A stretch of 64,000 nt of DNA from Bagarius yarrelli (lineage: Eukaryota > Chordata > Actinopteri > Siluriformes > Sisoridae), in NCBI GenBank assembly GCA_005784505.1, contig VCAZ01000035.1:2217001-2281000 (forward strand), written 5' to 3'. A program made the translations under genes and the position numbers. Below, piece by piece: positions 1 through 11,300 of the stretch (within the stretch, counting starts at the first letter, position 1; each line of letters begins with the position of its first letter). The notes under the pieces were generated by a model. The model saw only the letters and a list, made by a program, of their open reading frames with translations, searched no databases and had not been told where the DNA came from.

Positions 1-350
1 GGCAGGGTATCCTTTCCTAGGGCTCATGTTATTCTTAATACCCCCAACTTGGCCCTTTTAGAGGAAAGAGAAGAAGGAACAGCAACAACCTGGAACACAA
101 CTTTGTCATCCTGTTCGCATCAACACCTACTGTACACACCTGTGTTCTTAGAATAGGAGTGTTTTAAATATAAATGAGTCTACCAGGAAGGATAACCAAC
201 ATAAATATATGTACAAATGATTTGTGCATGCATGGGTGTTTGGGTGTGGACATCAAAGTGGCTGTTCATAAATATCTTCTTTTTTTTTTCTTCAATCATT
301 TGTTCCATCAATGAACGTTTACAGAGTGACAAGTTATTCAGAATCCCCGT
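1..350 (-). other. inhbb: inhbb 3' UTR (start of)
   Basis: Sequence directly downstream of the inhbb stop codon. No other coding signal is seen. No AATAAA on the minus strand was found here, so the transcript end is probably outside the window. Confidence 0.5.
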
Positions 351-1126
351 TCATGCGCATCCACACTCCTCTACAATCATGTTGGGTACGTCACGCTTGA
401 CGATGTTATACTCATCATCAAAGTACAGCATGGACATGGTGCTGAGTTTGGTGGGGATACAGCAGGAGTTCATAGAGCCCGGACTCATTCCCCTCATACG
501 GTACTGGTTCACGACAGCGGTGTGAAACGACGACGCTGACCCTGGAACCCCAGCCATGTACGCCGGGCAGTTTCCCTCACAGTAGTTGCCAAAGTAACCT
601 GATGGGGCGATGATCCAGTCGTTCCAGCCTATGAGGCGAAAGTCAATGTAGAACTGCTGTCGGCAGCACAGGCCACTGGTTCCGTCACACTCCAAACCGC
701 GCTTGCGGATGCGATGCTTGTTGTCCGTCGCGCGTGCCTGCACCACCAAGAACGGTCGATGCGACTCATCGCCCGAGTTCATCAATACTGGCAGAACGCC
801 TACCTTCTCGCAGCCTTCACACCGAATGTCCAGGTTCTGCCTTCTTGTACCTTTGGAGAACACTAGTTGCACAGCATCGGTAAGAGAAAATGTGTGCCAG
901 CCACTGCGTTTTAGCTCCACACGCTTTTCCACTAGGTTCCACTTGCTGCTCAGGCCCGGTTCCTGATAATACACTTTAACCATGACCTTTCTTCGAGTGC
1001 CCTTCTCCAACAAACTTGGAAAAAGTTTAAAGTAAAGCCACAAGTTTGCCTGAGACACATAGAGGTTCCGGTTGCCTTCATTTGAGATGATGAAGAAAAG
1101 GCTGGACTTTGAAGACAGCAAATCAT
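351..1126 (-). CDS. inhbb: inhbb coding exon 2 (mature activin B)
   Basis: The acceptor is TTTTAG at 1127-1132, and the exon opens with the last two bases of a split Asp codon. It encodes the rest of the propeptide, the RIRKR cleavage site and the whole mature ligand, and ends at TGA (351-353). Confidence 0.96.
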
Positions 1127-4100
1127 CTAAAAGACAGGAAAGAAATCAGAATTAGCTCGCTCATTGAAATGTCATCAAACATAGCCGAAACAGCAGGTGC
1201 ACACTTTGTGTAGCCAGTAAAAGTATTTCAGTTGAAAACCTGAGGCTGTGTCACTACAATAGCCAGGCTAGGACAGAAGGCTGAGGACATTAACATGCTG
1301 AGAGGGCAGTAGATCGCTCACATTGCCATGAATAGGCTCCCTAACTGGGAACACTTCAATCTAAAGCGATCAAATGGTGTTAGTGTTTCACATTAAACCA
1401 CAATGTGGGTGGGAGGAGTTGTCAAAGTCGGTTCCTCTGCCACGTCTCCCTTTTTCCTGCTCTGTTCACTCTGCCTCTCCTTACACGCTCCTCCACTAAA
1501 TCTGACCCGCATGAACTTCCTTGCATTCCCTCTTTATCCGATTTCAGCATATTAACATCTCTGTAACAGTCTTTTGAGATTCTGGCTCAATTAAAATCCG
1601 GAAGAATTGTGAACTCCTGCAGCTCTTTTTTTCTCCTGTGTGCCTGAGGACAGTGTGGGCTGCTACATTAGCCCAGTTGGCCTCGAGGTGGGGATGAGGA
1701 GAGGATGCCTATTAGGGCACAGCTAGATGGTTCAAAGCCTAATAAACATTTACATTCATAGCATTTGGCAGACACCCTTATCCAGAGCGACTTACATTTT
1801 GATCTCTTTTATACAACTGAGCAATTAGAGGTTGGGGGCCTTGCTCAGGGGCCCAGCAGTGGCAGATTGGTGGTGCTGGGAATCGAACTCGGGTCCTCTA
1901 ACTAGCGGTCCGACACCTTGACCACTGCACTACCACTATTAAAAATGGTTTAAAACATGTAAAATAACTAGTAACTGCTGTCCTAAGAACAAAAAAAACC
2001 ATACAAGTAAAAAAGTACCAGGTCATTGTGCTTTAATTGGATCTTCGGTCAAGGATATTTTTTGGAGAGTATGATGTAATTTTGCTATCCATCCCATCCA
2101 TACCATTAAAGTATAAAGGCATGTAGTTAAATAATAAATTAAAAGTTACTACTGAATCTTTAGGTCTAAGTTTTTTGCTAAGTTTTAAATCTTTTAGAGG
2201 TAAACTGAATCAAGCCATATTGCAAAGTATAGCACTGTAGCTAACAGTTTAGAGACTTTAAGGAACTCTGTAACATGGCGTACTAGCAACTAGCATCTGT
2301 CTAAAGAATCTTACTAACATCCCCGTTTCTGCGCTTTATCCCTTACTAATTCGGTGTATAACTTTAGGCTCTGGAGACTGTCTAGTACAAAGTGCAGAAG
2401 ACAGCTGTCACTGAATGCAAATTGAAGATTTAGTAAAGAAAGACGAATCTACGAGGTCATAAGCCTCAGAAGTTAAGCCTGGCCACTACATGGAGTGCAG
2501 GACAATACCTGGGTGGGCCCCAGTGCCAGCAACAATACACACCACTCAGCATGCCTCCACCTGCACAAGCTCTCACGGCTTGGAGAAGTAATCTCCATGT
2601 CATTACTCACCATCTCACTACGCAACCAACCACAACCACCTGGACACCAATGAGGGACTATTTTGTGACATGAAACGCTGTGTATTAATCAATGTTTCAT
2701 GGTAGTTACAAGTTTATTTAATGATAGTTGCTAAAAGTCGAAAAAATAAAACCTCTTATGTAAAACATTCCTAAACCGCAGACGGAATCGTGCAGTCAGG
2801 GGTTGTGCAATTGTAGAAAAGACACTTTACACAGCAGTGGTTGAAGGTCTGACAGGTTAAACCCTTTTAACCTGTAATTTACACAATTAGGATGTAAAAG
2901 GAGAAGAAGAGCCCTGGTGCCTAAAAAAATCCACCGATCCCTGAATTTTTGATAAGATGCATTAGCGGGCAAGCTAATACACCAAAGAGTTTACAAATCT
3001 GTCTGAAAACAAAGACTGAAGCCAAACCTACAGTCTTGAAAATTAAATATAGAATAAATAGAAATCGCAACACTGTGCATTAGAATTTATAGGAAACCTG
3101 GCTAAATATGGTTTCACATACTATTGCTATGACATAATTGGTTATAAGTGCTGCTAAGTTTTCATTCAGCAAACTGTTTACAAATCCAAATCCCTTACCG
3201 TACCATGCCAAAAGTGGCAAAAGCGAAAGGTCCTCATGCACAAATGATGACAAACAAAAGCACTAATTTAAAAAAAACCCCACAAAATATTATACATATG
3301 TGCTCCTCGAATTTACTGGATAAACAACCTATACTGGTCAATCTGCTGTTCTGGTAATCACTTATCTGATAAATCAGCTTTGGTTGTGTGGAGAAGTGGT
3401 GGTACCGAAGTTAAAATGTTAGACTGTCAACTGGAAGATCGGGATTCGATTCCCAGCAGCACCAAGTTACCACATTTGGGTCCCTGAGCAAGACCCTTAA
3501 CTCCCAATTGCTCAGTTGTATGAAGGAGATCTGGATAAGGGCGTCTGCCAAATGCTATAACATGTAAATGTTGTTATCGGATGTTTTACCCCACGCGGTG
3601 CAAGAGATCTTTTTAAATAAAAGTAAACCTGACATTTTTTCTAGATTGGGAACTTAAAGGGGGCACATTTTGTAATGCTTTTTCAACTAGAAATGTAAAA
3701 TATCTTTAAAGCTTTTTTACACAAACGATTTTCATGTATTATATTTAATTTTAAAAGAAGTCTAAAGACAACAGAAATATATATTACCAAAGGAACATTA
3801 CTATTCCTGTAACAAGACACGGTACAATCTAGTACTGTTTATTTTAAGTGTATAAAAATTACATAATTGGTCCAGGCAACCTGATACTTAAGTGTATCAA
3901 TGCTAAATTACATTACACTGCAGCAGATGTACATGTACAACCACAAATTGCTTCTTGTGGCGATCCCAGGCTTTACTGTGCAGGCCAGCATAGTGATTAT
4001 GCCTAAATAATTGTGGTGGTCGGTGTGTAACATTCTCTACGCTCCATTACAGCATGATGTTTACAGAGGATGGCGCACACACACACGCACACACTGTTTA

Positions 4101-4678
4101 TAGATACCTCGTGCCAACACATACCCATGGGAATGTTTGATTCATGCATCTGACAGTAAAGCAACGACAAGTAATGCGTACCGTCGGTGTAGTATATACA
4201 GTACAGATATATATATATATATATACAATAAATCACACGCACATGCGCACAGATATTTGCAGTTAAGTTTCTATGTAAAATACACACCTGTCTCTGCAAA
4301 AGTGATGATTTCTGACGTTTCCTCTTCGACGTCATTGACATGACTTGCATGACCGTCCACTTCGGGGATCTCGACCCTGCCGTCCTCGCGCACTTTCCCG
4401 GCGTGAAGCTTTCGCAGCGCGGTCACCATGGCCGCCTTTGGTATCGGCTGAGTGATGTTGGGTCTCTCTCTCATCTGCAGCCTGGTCAAGATGTGTCTCT
4501 TGACCGCTTCTACAAACTCTGAGTCCATGCCCCCCGAGTCTGCAGGCTGCGAGGGACCGCACGACGCGCACGAATGGCGCGATGTCGTTGTGCGCGCCTC
4601 GGTTTCTGGCGCGGGCGTGCAGCGCGCGTACAGCGCGCAGGCTAAGAGACAAAACACCTTTATAAAGAAACTTTGCAT
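351..4678 (-). CDS. inhbb: Inhibin/activin beta-B subunit precursor (2 coding exons, complete)
   Basis: Secreted TGF-beta superfamily ligand subunit: homodimers form activin B, heterodimers with inhibin alpha form inhibin B; it acts through activin receptors and SMAD2/3. Coding exons are 4288-4678 and 351-1126, joined in phase 1 (donor GTGTGT, acceptor TTTTAG), giving 388 aa. Residues 1 to about 20 form a signal peptide. The propeptide contains the family signature around ETDDLL and FFIISNEGN. A furin-type site RIRKR precedes a 115-residue mature domain (about 274-388) starting GLECDG and ending EECGCA, with the cystine-knot cysteines including the CC pairs. The mature length equals human activin beta-B, and the sequence is nearly identical to it from memory. 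The start is fixed: an in-frame TAA lies two codons before the ATG. The canonical poly(A) signal is not visible in positions 1-350, so the 3' UTR probably runs off the window. Confidence 0.97.
1746..1937 (-). mobile_element. SINE group A
   Basis: tRNA-derived SINE: B-box-like GGGAATCGAAC, body TGCTCAGGGGCCCAGCAGTG, tail CGACTTACATT. It lies in the inhbb intron. This entry defines group A for the entries below. Confidence 0.85.
3391..3570 (+). mobile_element. SINE group A
   Basis: Head GAGAAGTGGTGGT, B box GGATTCGATTCCC, tail GGGCGTCTGCCAAATGCT; inhbb intron. Confidence 0.85.
4288..4678 (-). CDS. inhbb: inhbb coding exon 1
   Basis: Begins MQSFFIKVFC and ends ...ITFAET plus one base, followed by donor GTGTGT. 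It encodes the signal peptide and the first part of the propeptide, and is GC-richer than its surroundings. Confidence 0.95.
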
Positions 4679-7025
4679 TCTTTAAAAAAAGGGGAAAAAG
4701 CACAAAAAGACAAGTCACAAGTCTTCGTTTTAAGGATGATCGGAACTTGTGATCGGTTGTTTTTTTTTTTAGAAATGCTCCAGGCTCGTCCCAGATGAGA
4801 ATGTTCTAAGCGCAAAAGCTTGGAAGTTGTAACATCCAGAACATGTGTCTTCTTGTAAGGATGCACCAAAATCTTCCATGCGATGATCTACAGACTTCAT
4901 TGAAATTTGATGAAATCATGGAAGATCAGTCCATGAAGTGCGATTGACGAAAATCACGTATTTGTTATAGTACATAGTGACTTTATGGTCTCTCCGATCC
5001 TACCTGACAAAAGTCTCAGCGTCGGTTGCACTTCGGAGTCATGCCATGGCTAGGAAAATATTATAAAAGCAATATTATAGAGGGAACAGCTGCAGTTACA
5101 GCCCATGTGTGTGTGTATGTGTGTGTGTATAGCCTGTTCAGTTGCAGTCTGTGGTCAATTACAAATATCCATAATGAAAAAAAAAAAAAAGATGCCAGCA
5201 CTTTTGCCCCTCCGCACAATAGTTATTTGCTTGACATCCACCAGTGGTTTCCTGTCTTTCTATGTCTGATGCGTCGTCTTCCAGTTTGTTCTGTCCAAGT
5301 AGATCTTGATCTCCGTCATGGACACGACGAGGCGATCGTATGAACAGCTTTAACCCCCGGCGACCGCATTATTGTACCGACCGAAACTTTTTTATACAGG
5401 AGCAGGAACCACGTGGGTCGAGCAACCAACAGGAGTTCCCTATAGCGGATTAAAACCTCAAACAAACGGAGTGCGACTTCCTGATGGAGCTCCTTTCCAT
5501 CTTTCCCATGTGGACGCATGGCGTCCTTAGCGACTTGAAGTGGACACTTCAGTGTCACTGTGGGCGACGTTTAGTCCAGAGCACTGTGGGGTTGGAATTA
5601 ATAATCCAAAAACACCAAAGTTATTGAAATTATTAATTGGCATTTAATCATAATCGAATTGGTTTTACAGAAAATATTATTGCACACAAAATAAATGGGT
5701 CTTTTTATATTAACAAAAATGTCTAAATAATAATAATAAAAAATTTTAGTTGATAAAACGATATAATTTAACTTTTACACATAATTTGCATTAATCCATT
5801 GAGATACTAGCATATCATCAGGATTCTTTCCCTGTAATTTACCCAATTTTTTTTAGAAGTTTGCTTACAAAACTATTAAAGAAAGCAAGAGATAAAATTC
5901 CCATATGTATTTAGTCTTCAGCGATTTAAATAAACTTAAATAAAAAAAATTATATGTTGGTAACTAATAAAGTTCTTTAAAAATAACAAATTTTAGGACA
6001 ATAATAAATTATTAATGGACATTTCCAAAGAAAGAGCATTCTGTCCTGTTCCAGCTCAATATAACAAAAATACCTAAAAGCTATAAAACTAAAAACGTGT
6101 GTAGCCATTAATTATTTTATTCTTAAACAATCCTGAAAATGTAGTCATTTACAACACTAAATCCACACCCTGATCTAAATAAACTGTTTGGAATAAAATT
6201 ACCGTAATTCCTTTTTTTTACGAAAATAAATTTGGTTATATATTAAACAATTTTGCTTGAAATGTTTTATGTTATATGATTAAGTAATAATGTTTCCTGG
6301 ATATATTTATTTATAATTAATTATAACTAAAGCGGAAAAATTTATAAAAAGAAAAGCAATTATTAAAAATGTCCTAAATTCCCTCATACAATTAGCATAA
6401 ATACTGGTGAACCTCATAATAACTGTGTGTATTTGCGTATTTATTATTTAAAAATACTTTATACTGTTACTCTTTTTACAAGTTTATTTTTGGTACAATG
6501 TTGGTTAGTTATCACACAGCGCCATCTATCGACGAAACAAAGAAAAAGTATAGCAACAGGAACAAGAACGATTTTTGATGATTTTTTTCCAACTTCAAAT
6601 ACTAAAAAAAATTAGATATTTAAAGTCCAGCAGAATTACTAATGAACAAAATTAAAACGATCTAACATTTTATCGTTTTTTTCATAAAATCTTAACACAT
6701 TTTTTTCAACAAATAAACTGTAAAAACAAATGATTAAACCTCCAGGTGATGGATGTCTTGGTTAACACACATCCTTTAGTGTCACTGCTCATCTCTTAAA
6801 ACGCAAAAGCTTGATGGATTCAGGATTTTCAAGTGAGTAGATTTAAATTATGAATGAATTGTATAAATATGTTAAATCCATTAATTTACTGGTTTTGATT
6901 TAGTTTTAATTTCATAATTTCTGATGCAAAACCTCAGGAAGAAATAAGTTCGATTGGCAGTCAGAGAAAAAATAATTTAACACAAAATTAAATGTCATAA
7001 CACCTGAGTTGGTGAACTAAAACAT

Positions 7026-7220
7026 GGGAGAGGTGGTAGGTGTGGTTAAGGTTTTGGACTGCTATCTGGAAGATCAGGGTTCGAATCCTAGCACATCCAA
7101 GTTACCGTCACTGCTGGGCCCCTGAACAAGGCGTTTAACCCCCGATTATTCAGTTGTATACAAGAGATAAATGGAAGTCACTTTAAAAAAGGGGCGTCTA
7201 CCAATATGCTGTAAATATAA
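7026..7220 (+). mobile_element. SINE group A
   Basis: B box GGGTTCGAATCC and tail GGGGCGTCTACCAATATGCT; between ralb and inhbb. Confidence 0.8.
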
Positions 7221-7540
7221 AACACAAATTAGGTTTATTTGATCTGTTATCAGCATACAGTACATCAGTGAAAAGCAATTCATACAAAAATGCGGCTCAA
7301 TTACAAAAATATGGTTTTCAAAAAAAAAAAAAAAAAAAAATTGATTTATACCAAAAGCTATATTTGTGGTAGGCGTTGCATAGTAAAGTTTGAAAATACT
7401 AACACACAACCCAGCAGTGTTACACTGAGCAGCAGTCCTTCGGCCTGTATCTGTATAATATGCTGTAGGTTGTGCTCAGTGTGTATTTTATCCATGAGCA
7501 TTGGTTTGACTCCTATTATTCAGAATCCAGACCATCTTGC

Positions 7541-7546
7541 TTTATT
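7541..7546 (-). terminator. ralb: Candidate ralb poly(A) signal
   Basis: AATAAA on the minus strand, about 680 bases downstream of the ralb stop codon. It is a plausible end of the 3' UTR, supported by position only. Confidence 0.3.
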
Positions 7547-8221
7547 TAACACCTTATAGCTCATCATTAGAGTGTTTAACATTTGATGTTTTTTTTTTTT
7601 TTTTATATTTATACAATAATTGCTGTGCTATGAAGTGCTTAGGGAAGCAGGTGCCGATTGTTCGTTCTTTGCAAACAGCAAAGACTTTTCTAAACAAACA
7701 TCTAAACAAAATCAAATTCACCCGAATATAAAGAGTGTTGCTAAAAAAACGAGCGGCTCTTTCCAAATTCATACAGTTCATCTGGTTAGATAGTGCGGAT
7801 GGTGTGAGAACGTAGGTTAACAGAATATAAAATGCAGTAGTGGTAAATATTAATGTAGTATATATATATATTTATATATATATAAAAGAAAAGAGAGCCC
7901 TACATACATTACTGGAGACATTTTATGCATTAAAGTAATTCATATTTTAGAACAACAACCAGTGATCATTTTTAAAATGTAAAATGTCTGAGAACGCAAG
8001 TTGGTAGAATCTGGCAAAATGGATAAGAGATAGAAAAAAAACCCATAATGGATGACATTTGCATAAACCTTACTGGATCCAGCAAGGCAGAAATACGACA
8101 TCCGTTCACATTTCATTACTCCGTCTGAAGTTAGCCAGCTTTCGAGCTCCACCAGAGTTTCCACCAGAAAGGTTTAGAGCTGAGTTGGGGGGGGGGGGGG
8201 GTTCTTTACAGTTTTTCTGAC

Positions 8222-8341
8222 TCAAAGCAATGTGCAGCGCTCTTTCAGGCTTTTTTTCTTTTTGCCGCTCTTCTTGCCATTTTTGTCCTTGTTCTCAGCC
8301 ATCTTTTTAGCCCGCACCTCTCTCATTAGGTCAAAAAACAC
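8222..8341 (-). CDS. ralb: ralb coding exon 4
   Basis: 39 codons plus [16 protein letters not shown] to KERCTLL. It encodes the polybasic hypervariable region and the prenylation box. Acceptor AAACAG. Confidence 0.95.
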   Translation of the reverse strand: MFFDLMREVRAKKMAENKDKNGKKSGKKKKSLKERCTLL

Positions 8342-11300
8342 CTGTTTAGGGAAGACAATCTTTTACTTACTTATTTTATACGAAAGCACAAACAGCAGCA
8401 CACACACTTCCTCTGTAAAAATGCCCAGATTAAACTACACCCAGTTCGCTTTAGTTCACAGGTTCACCAGTTTTCCACCATTTTCATGTCTGACATGGAC
8501 ATAAACTAAAACTCCTGGCCTGTAAGATATTCCGTAGTTTATTTGAACAGGTTTAAGAAACGGGTTATGGCAATATGGTGAAGTGAAATCATTCTGTGAG
8601 CTTACGGTAAAATTAATGGAAGAGTGTTGGTATGTCATAAAAAGCTGCCAAAATTAAACATTTACATACGTCTGTTCTTTGTTATTCCGAGCTTACCGTC
8701 GCCACCATCACTTGGAGACAATAAGGCAGTTTCTCAGTGATCTTGTCTTCTAGACGTCCATCCGGACAAGACCACGAAAACTTTACTGCAGTATGGGTAA
8801 CCTACTGGGTCAGAGGGGAACTGACCCCCGACTGAGCCTGTTTTTTTCCAAGGTTTTTTTATTCATTCTGTCATAGATATAGTTTTGGTTTCTTGCCGCT
8901 GTCGCTTCTGGCTTGCTTATTGTACTCGCTGATGTGTTTCTGTAAAGCTGCTTTAAAACAATCTTGATTGTTAAACGCGCTAAACATCTTTATGAATAAA
9001 GGTGACTTGACTCAATTTTATTCCTATATTCAGTGTAAAGCTGTGGAATTGCAACGCAGCTAAAATATCCCCCATCCAGCGCTCGGATGAGGTTTTGAAA
9101 GAAAGTTTTTTACAAAGCTGTGCAAACTCAATTGGCTGGTAGGACTGTCACTCAAAGAGGGCAGTCATGCATTTCCTTTTGGGAAGTTTTATATCCCATT
9201 CATATCGTAGCCTCCTGTGATTAGCTAATTGCAGCGTTTTAAATTGCGATTCGATTGTGATTAATCGTTCAGCCCTAGTCAGAATCAATCTGGCTTAATT
9301 TGTAGGTAATTCCAGAAGCATAAAACACAATTTTTTACACATTGACTGGACACTACAGAGAGCAAACACTAACACTTTCAGAAATCTTTAGCATTAACAG
9401 TACTTAAAGACATTATTCAATGGTCCGGGGGAAGTGGTGATTAAGGTGCCCAAAGTTTGTGGGTTCGTTTCTCAGCTCCACCAAGCTACCACTGTTGATC
9501 CCCTGAACAAGGCCCTTAACCCCCAATTGTATAAATGAGATAAATGTAAGTCTTTCTGCCAAATTCTGTAAATGTCCAAAATTTGCATAATAAATAGCAA
9601 GAAATTACTGCATCTCTGTATGGAAAGAAATACTGCGACACTGCATACGCTCATTCCAAGATATTCTGGGTGTAAATCATACCTTATCAACGTTGGCACG
9701 TGTTTTTGCTGACGTTTCCACATACTGCACTCCCCACTCTTCAGCTTTTTCCCGGGCTCCAGTTACAGACACCTGCCTCTTGTCCTCCAAATCCGATTTA
9801 TTTCCCACTAACAAGAGGGGTATTTTATCTTCCTCTGCTTTTACACGCAAGATCTGCTCCCTGTTTCATACAAACACACACAGACACACACACATGCTTA
9901 TTGCCGTAGCTATTGTGACCTGTGCATTTATTTAGCCTGCAGGTTTGAGCAAGTTTTTGTAACATCATATTGATGAAATCACAGGTTTTAGTGTTGGTAG
10001 GGAAGCAGGGAGAAAGTTTAGATATCAGAAGTTAGGAAATAAACGTAAAACACATACGGTGTCGTCTCTCGGACGTTTTTTTGCTTTGAGTTGCTAAAAT
10101 TCGGTGTACGAGTCAGCTTCAGACACCCAACTGCTAAAAGGCGAAGCGAACGCCACAGTAAACGCCGTAACATCTGTCCAGCATCCCGTGTCTCACTCGA
10201 TAGCTAACCAGACATGCGCTTGTGTGTGTGTAACAGAATAAACTGTTTATTGGGTTTAAACGTGGTAATTTAGTGTCAGCGATTATTTTGTGTGTGTGAA
10301 TGAATGCATTTCTTCCCTCTGGGCTTGCCGTAGTTTGGGTGAGAGTGCACAAACATAGTGGGTGTAAGTTACAAACGCATGTCTATATCGAATAAACCAG
10401 TTCAGTACATTTTGGACTGCTTTCGCTCTTTATCATAGTAAAGTGTTTTGGAGAACCTGCGACGAACGCTTGGGTATTTGCAAGTGTGTTAGCAAATGGA
10501 GTCGTCTGATCTCCAAGGTAAATGCTGTACATTATACTTAACATAAAACCAGTTCATTGCAGTACATACTATTGTATTGTTTTTTTATACAATATTCGTT
10601 ATTTATAAGTTTATTTTTCTTATTTAAAAGCATGCAACAACAAAAATTGTGGGTTTTTTAGGGGGATCTGGAACAGATTAATGGCATTTCAATTCATTTT
10701 ACTCTGAAAATTGATTTGACATACAAGTAATTTGGGTTACGAGCGCCATCATGGGACGAATTAAGCTCATAATCTAAGGCACTGCTGTCATTTAAAATAT
10801 CATTTATAAAGTACCAAATTTTATCTGTTGTTTTAATTAGCTAACAAATTTTTATAAGTGAAATGATGTAAATAATATCCCAAAAATAGGAAAGCCTGAA
10901 ATTTTCCATAGTAGACAAAAATTTATCCGAAAAAATGAGTGCCACAGGCTGTAGCTATGGTTTAAACCTGCGATATCGTCTGCAAAGGACGCTCACTTTG
11001 CAAATTTCCAAAGATCTTTACATAAAGCTTTTTTTTTCTTAACAAATCCACCATACCTGAAATCAGAGGTGGCACTGAACGACTCCTGCTCTGTGATGGA
11101 GAATACCAGCAGAAAACCCTCTCCGCTGCGGAAGTAATTATCCCTAATGGCCGCATAGTCCTCCTGTCCTGCCGTGTCCAGGATGTCGATCTGAACCTCC
11201 TCGCCATCCAGCACAACCTTCTTCCTGTAGCTGTCTGCTTTAGTGGGCTCATAGTCTTCCACGAACTGAGGACAGAAGTCACGCTTAGTGGATGAGTAAA

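Larger units (their letters stand above)
1127..4287 (-). other. inhbb: inhbb intron
   Basis: A 3.2-kb intron with a GTGTGT donor and TTTTAG acceptor. It contains two group A SINEs (1746-1937 minus, 3391-3570 plus) and short CA and TA runs near 4076-4225. The rest looks like unique AT-rich sequence without coding potential. Confidence 0.8.
4679..8221. other. Intergenic region between ralb and inhbb
   Basis: This holds the presumed 5' UTR and promoter of inhbb (from 4679 upward, no clear TATA or CpG cluster recognised) and the 3' end of ralb. The stretch 5600-7020 is very AT-rich and I see no gene in it. A group A SINE lies at 7026-7220. The longer open frames here have no recognisable protein content. 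Confidence 0.6.

Noticed and set aside
5316..5558. GC-richer open frame between inhbb and ralb
   Set aside because: No recognisable protein, no splice-supported extension; more likely upstream non-coding sequence of inhbb.
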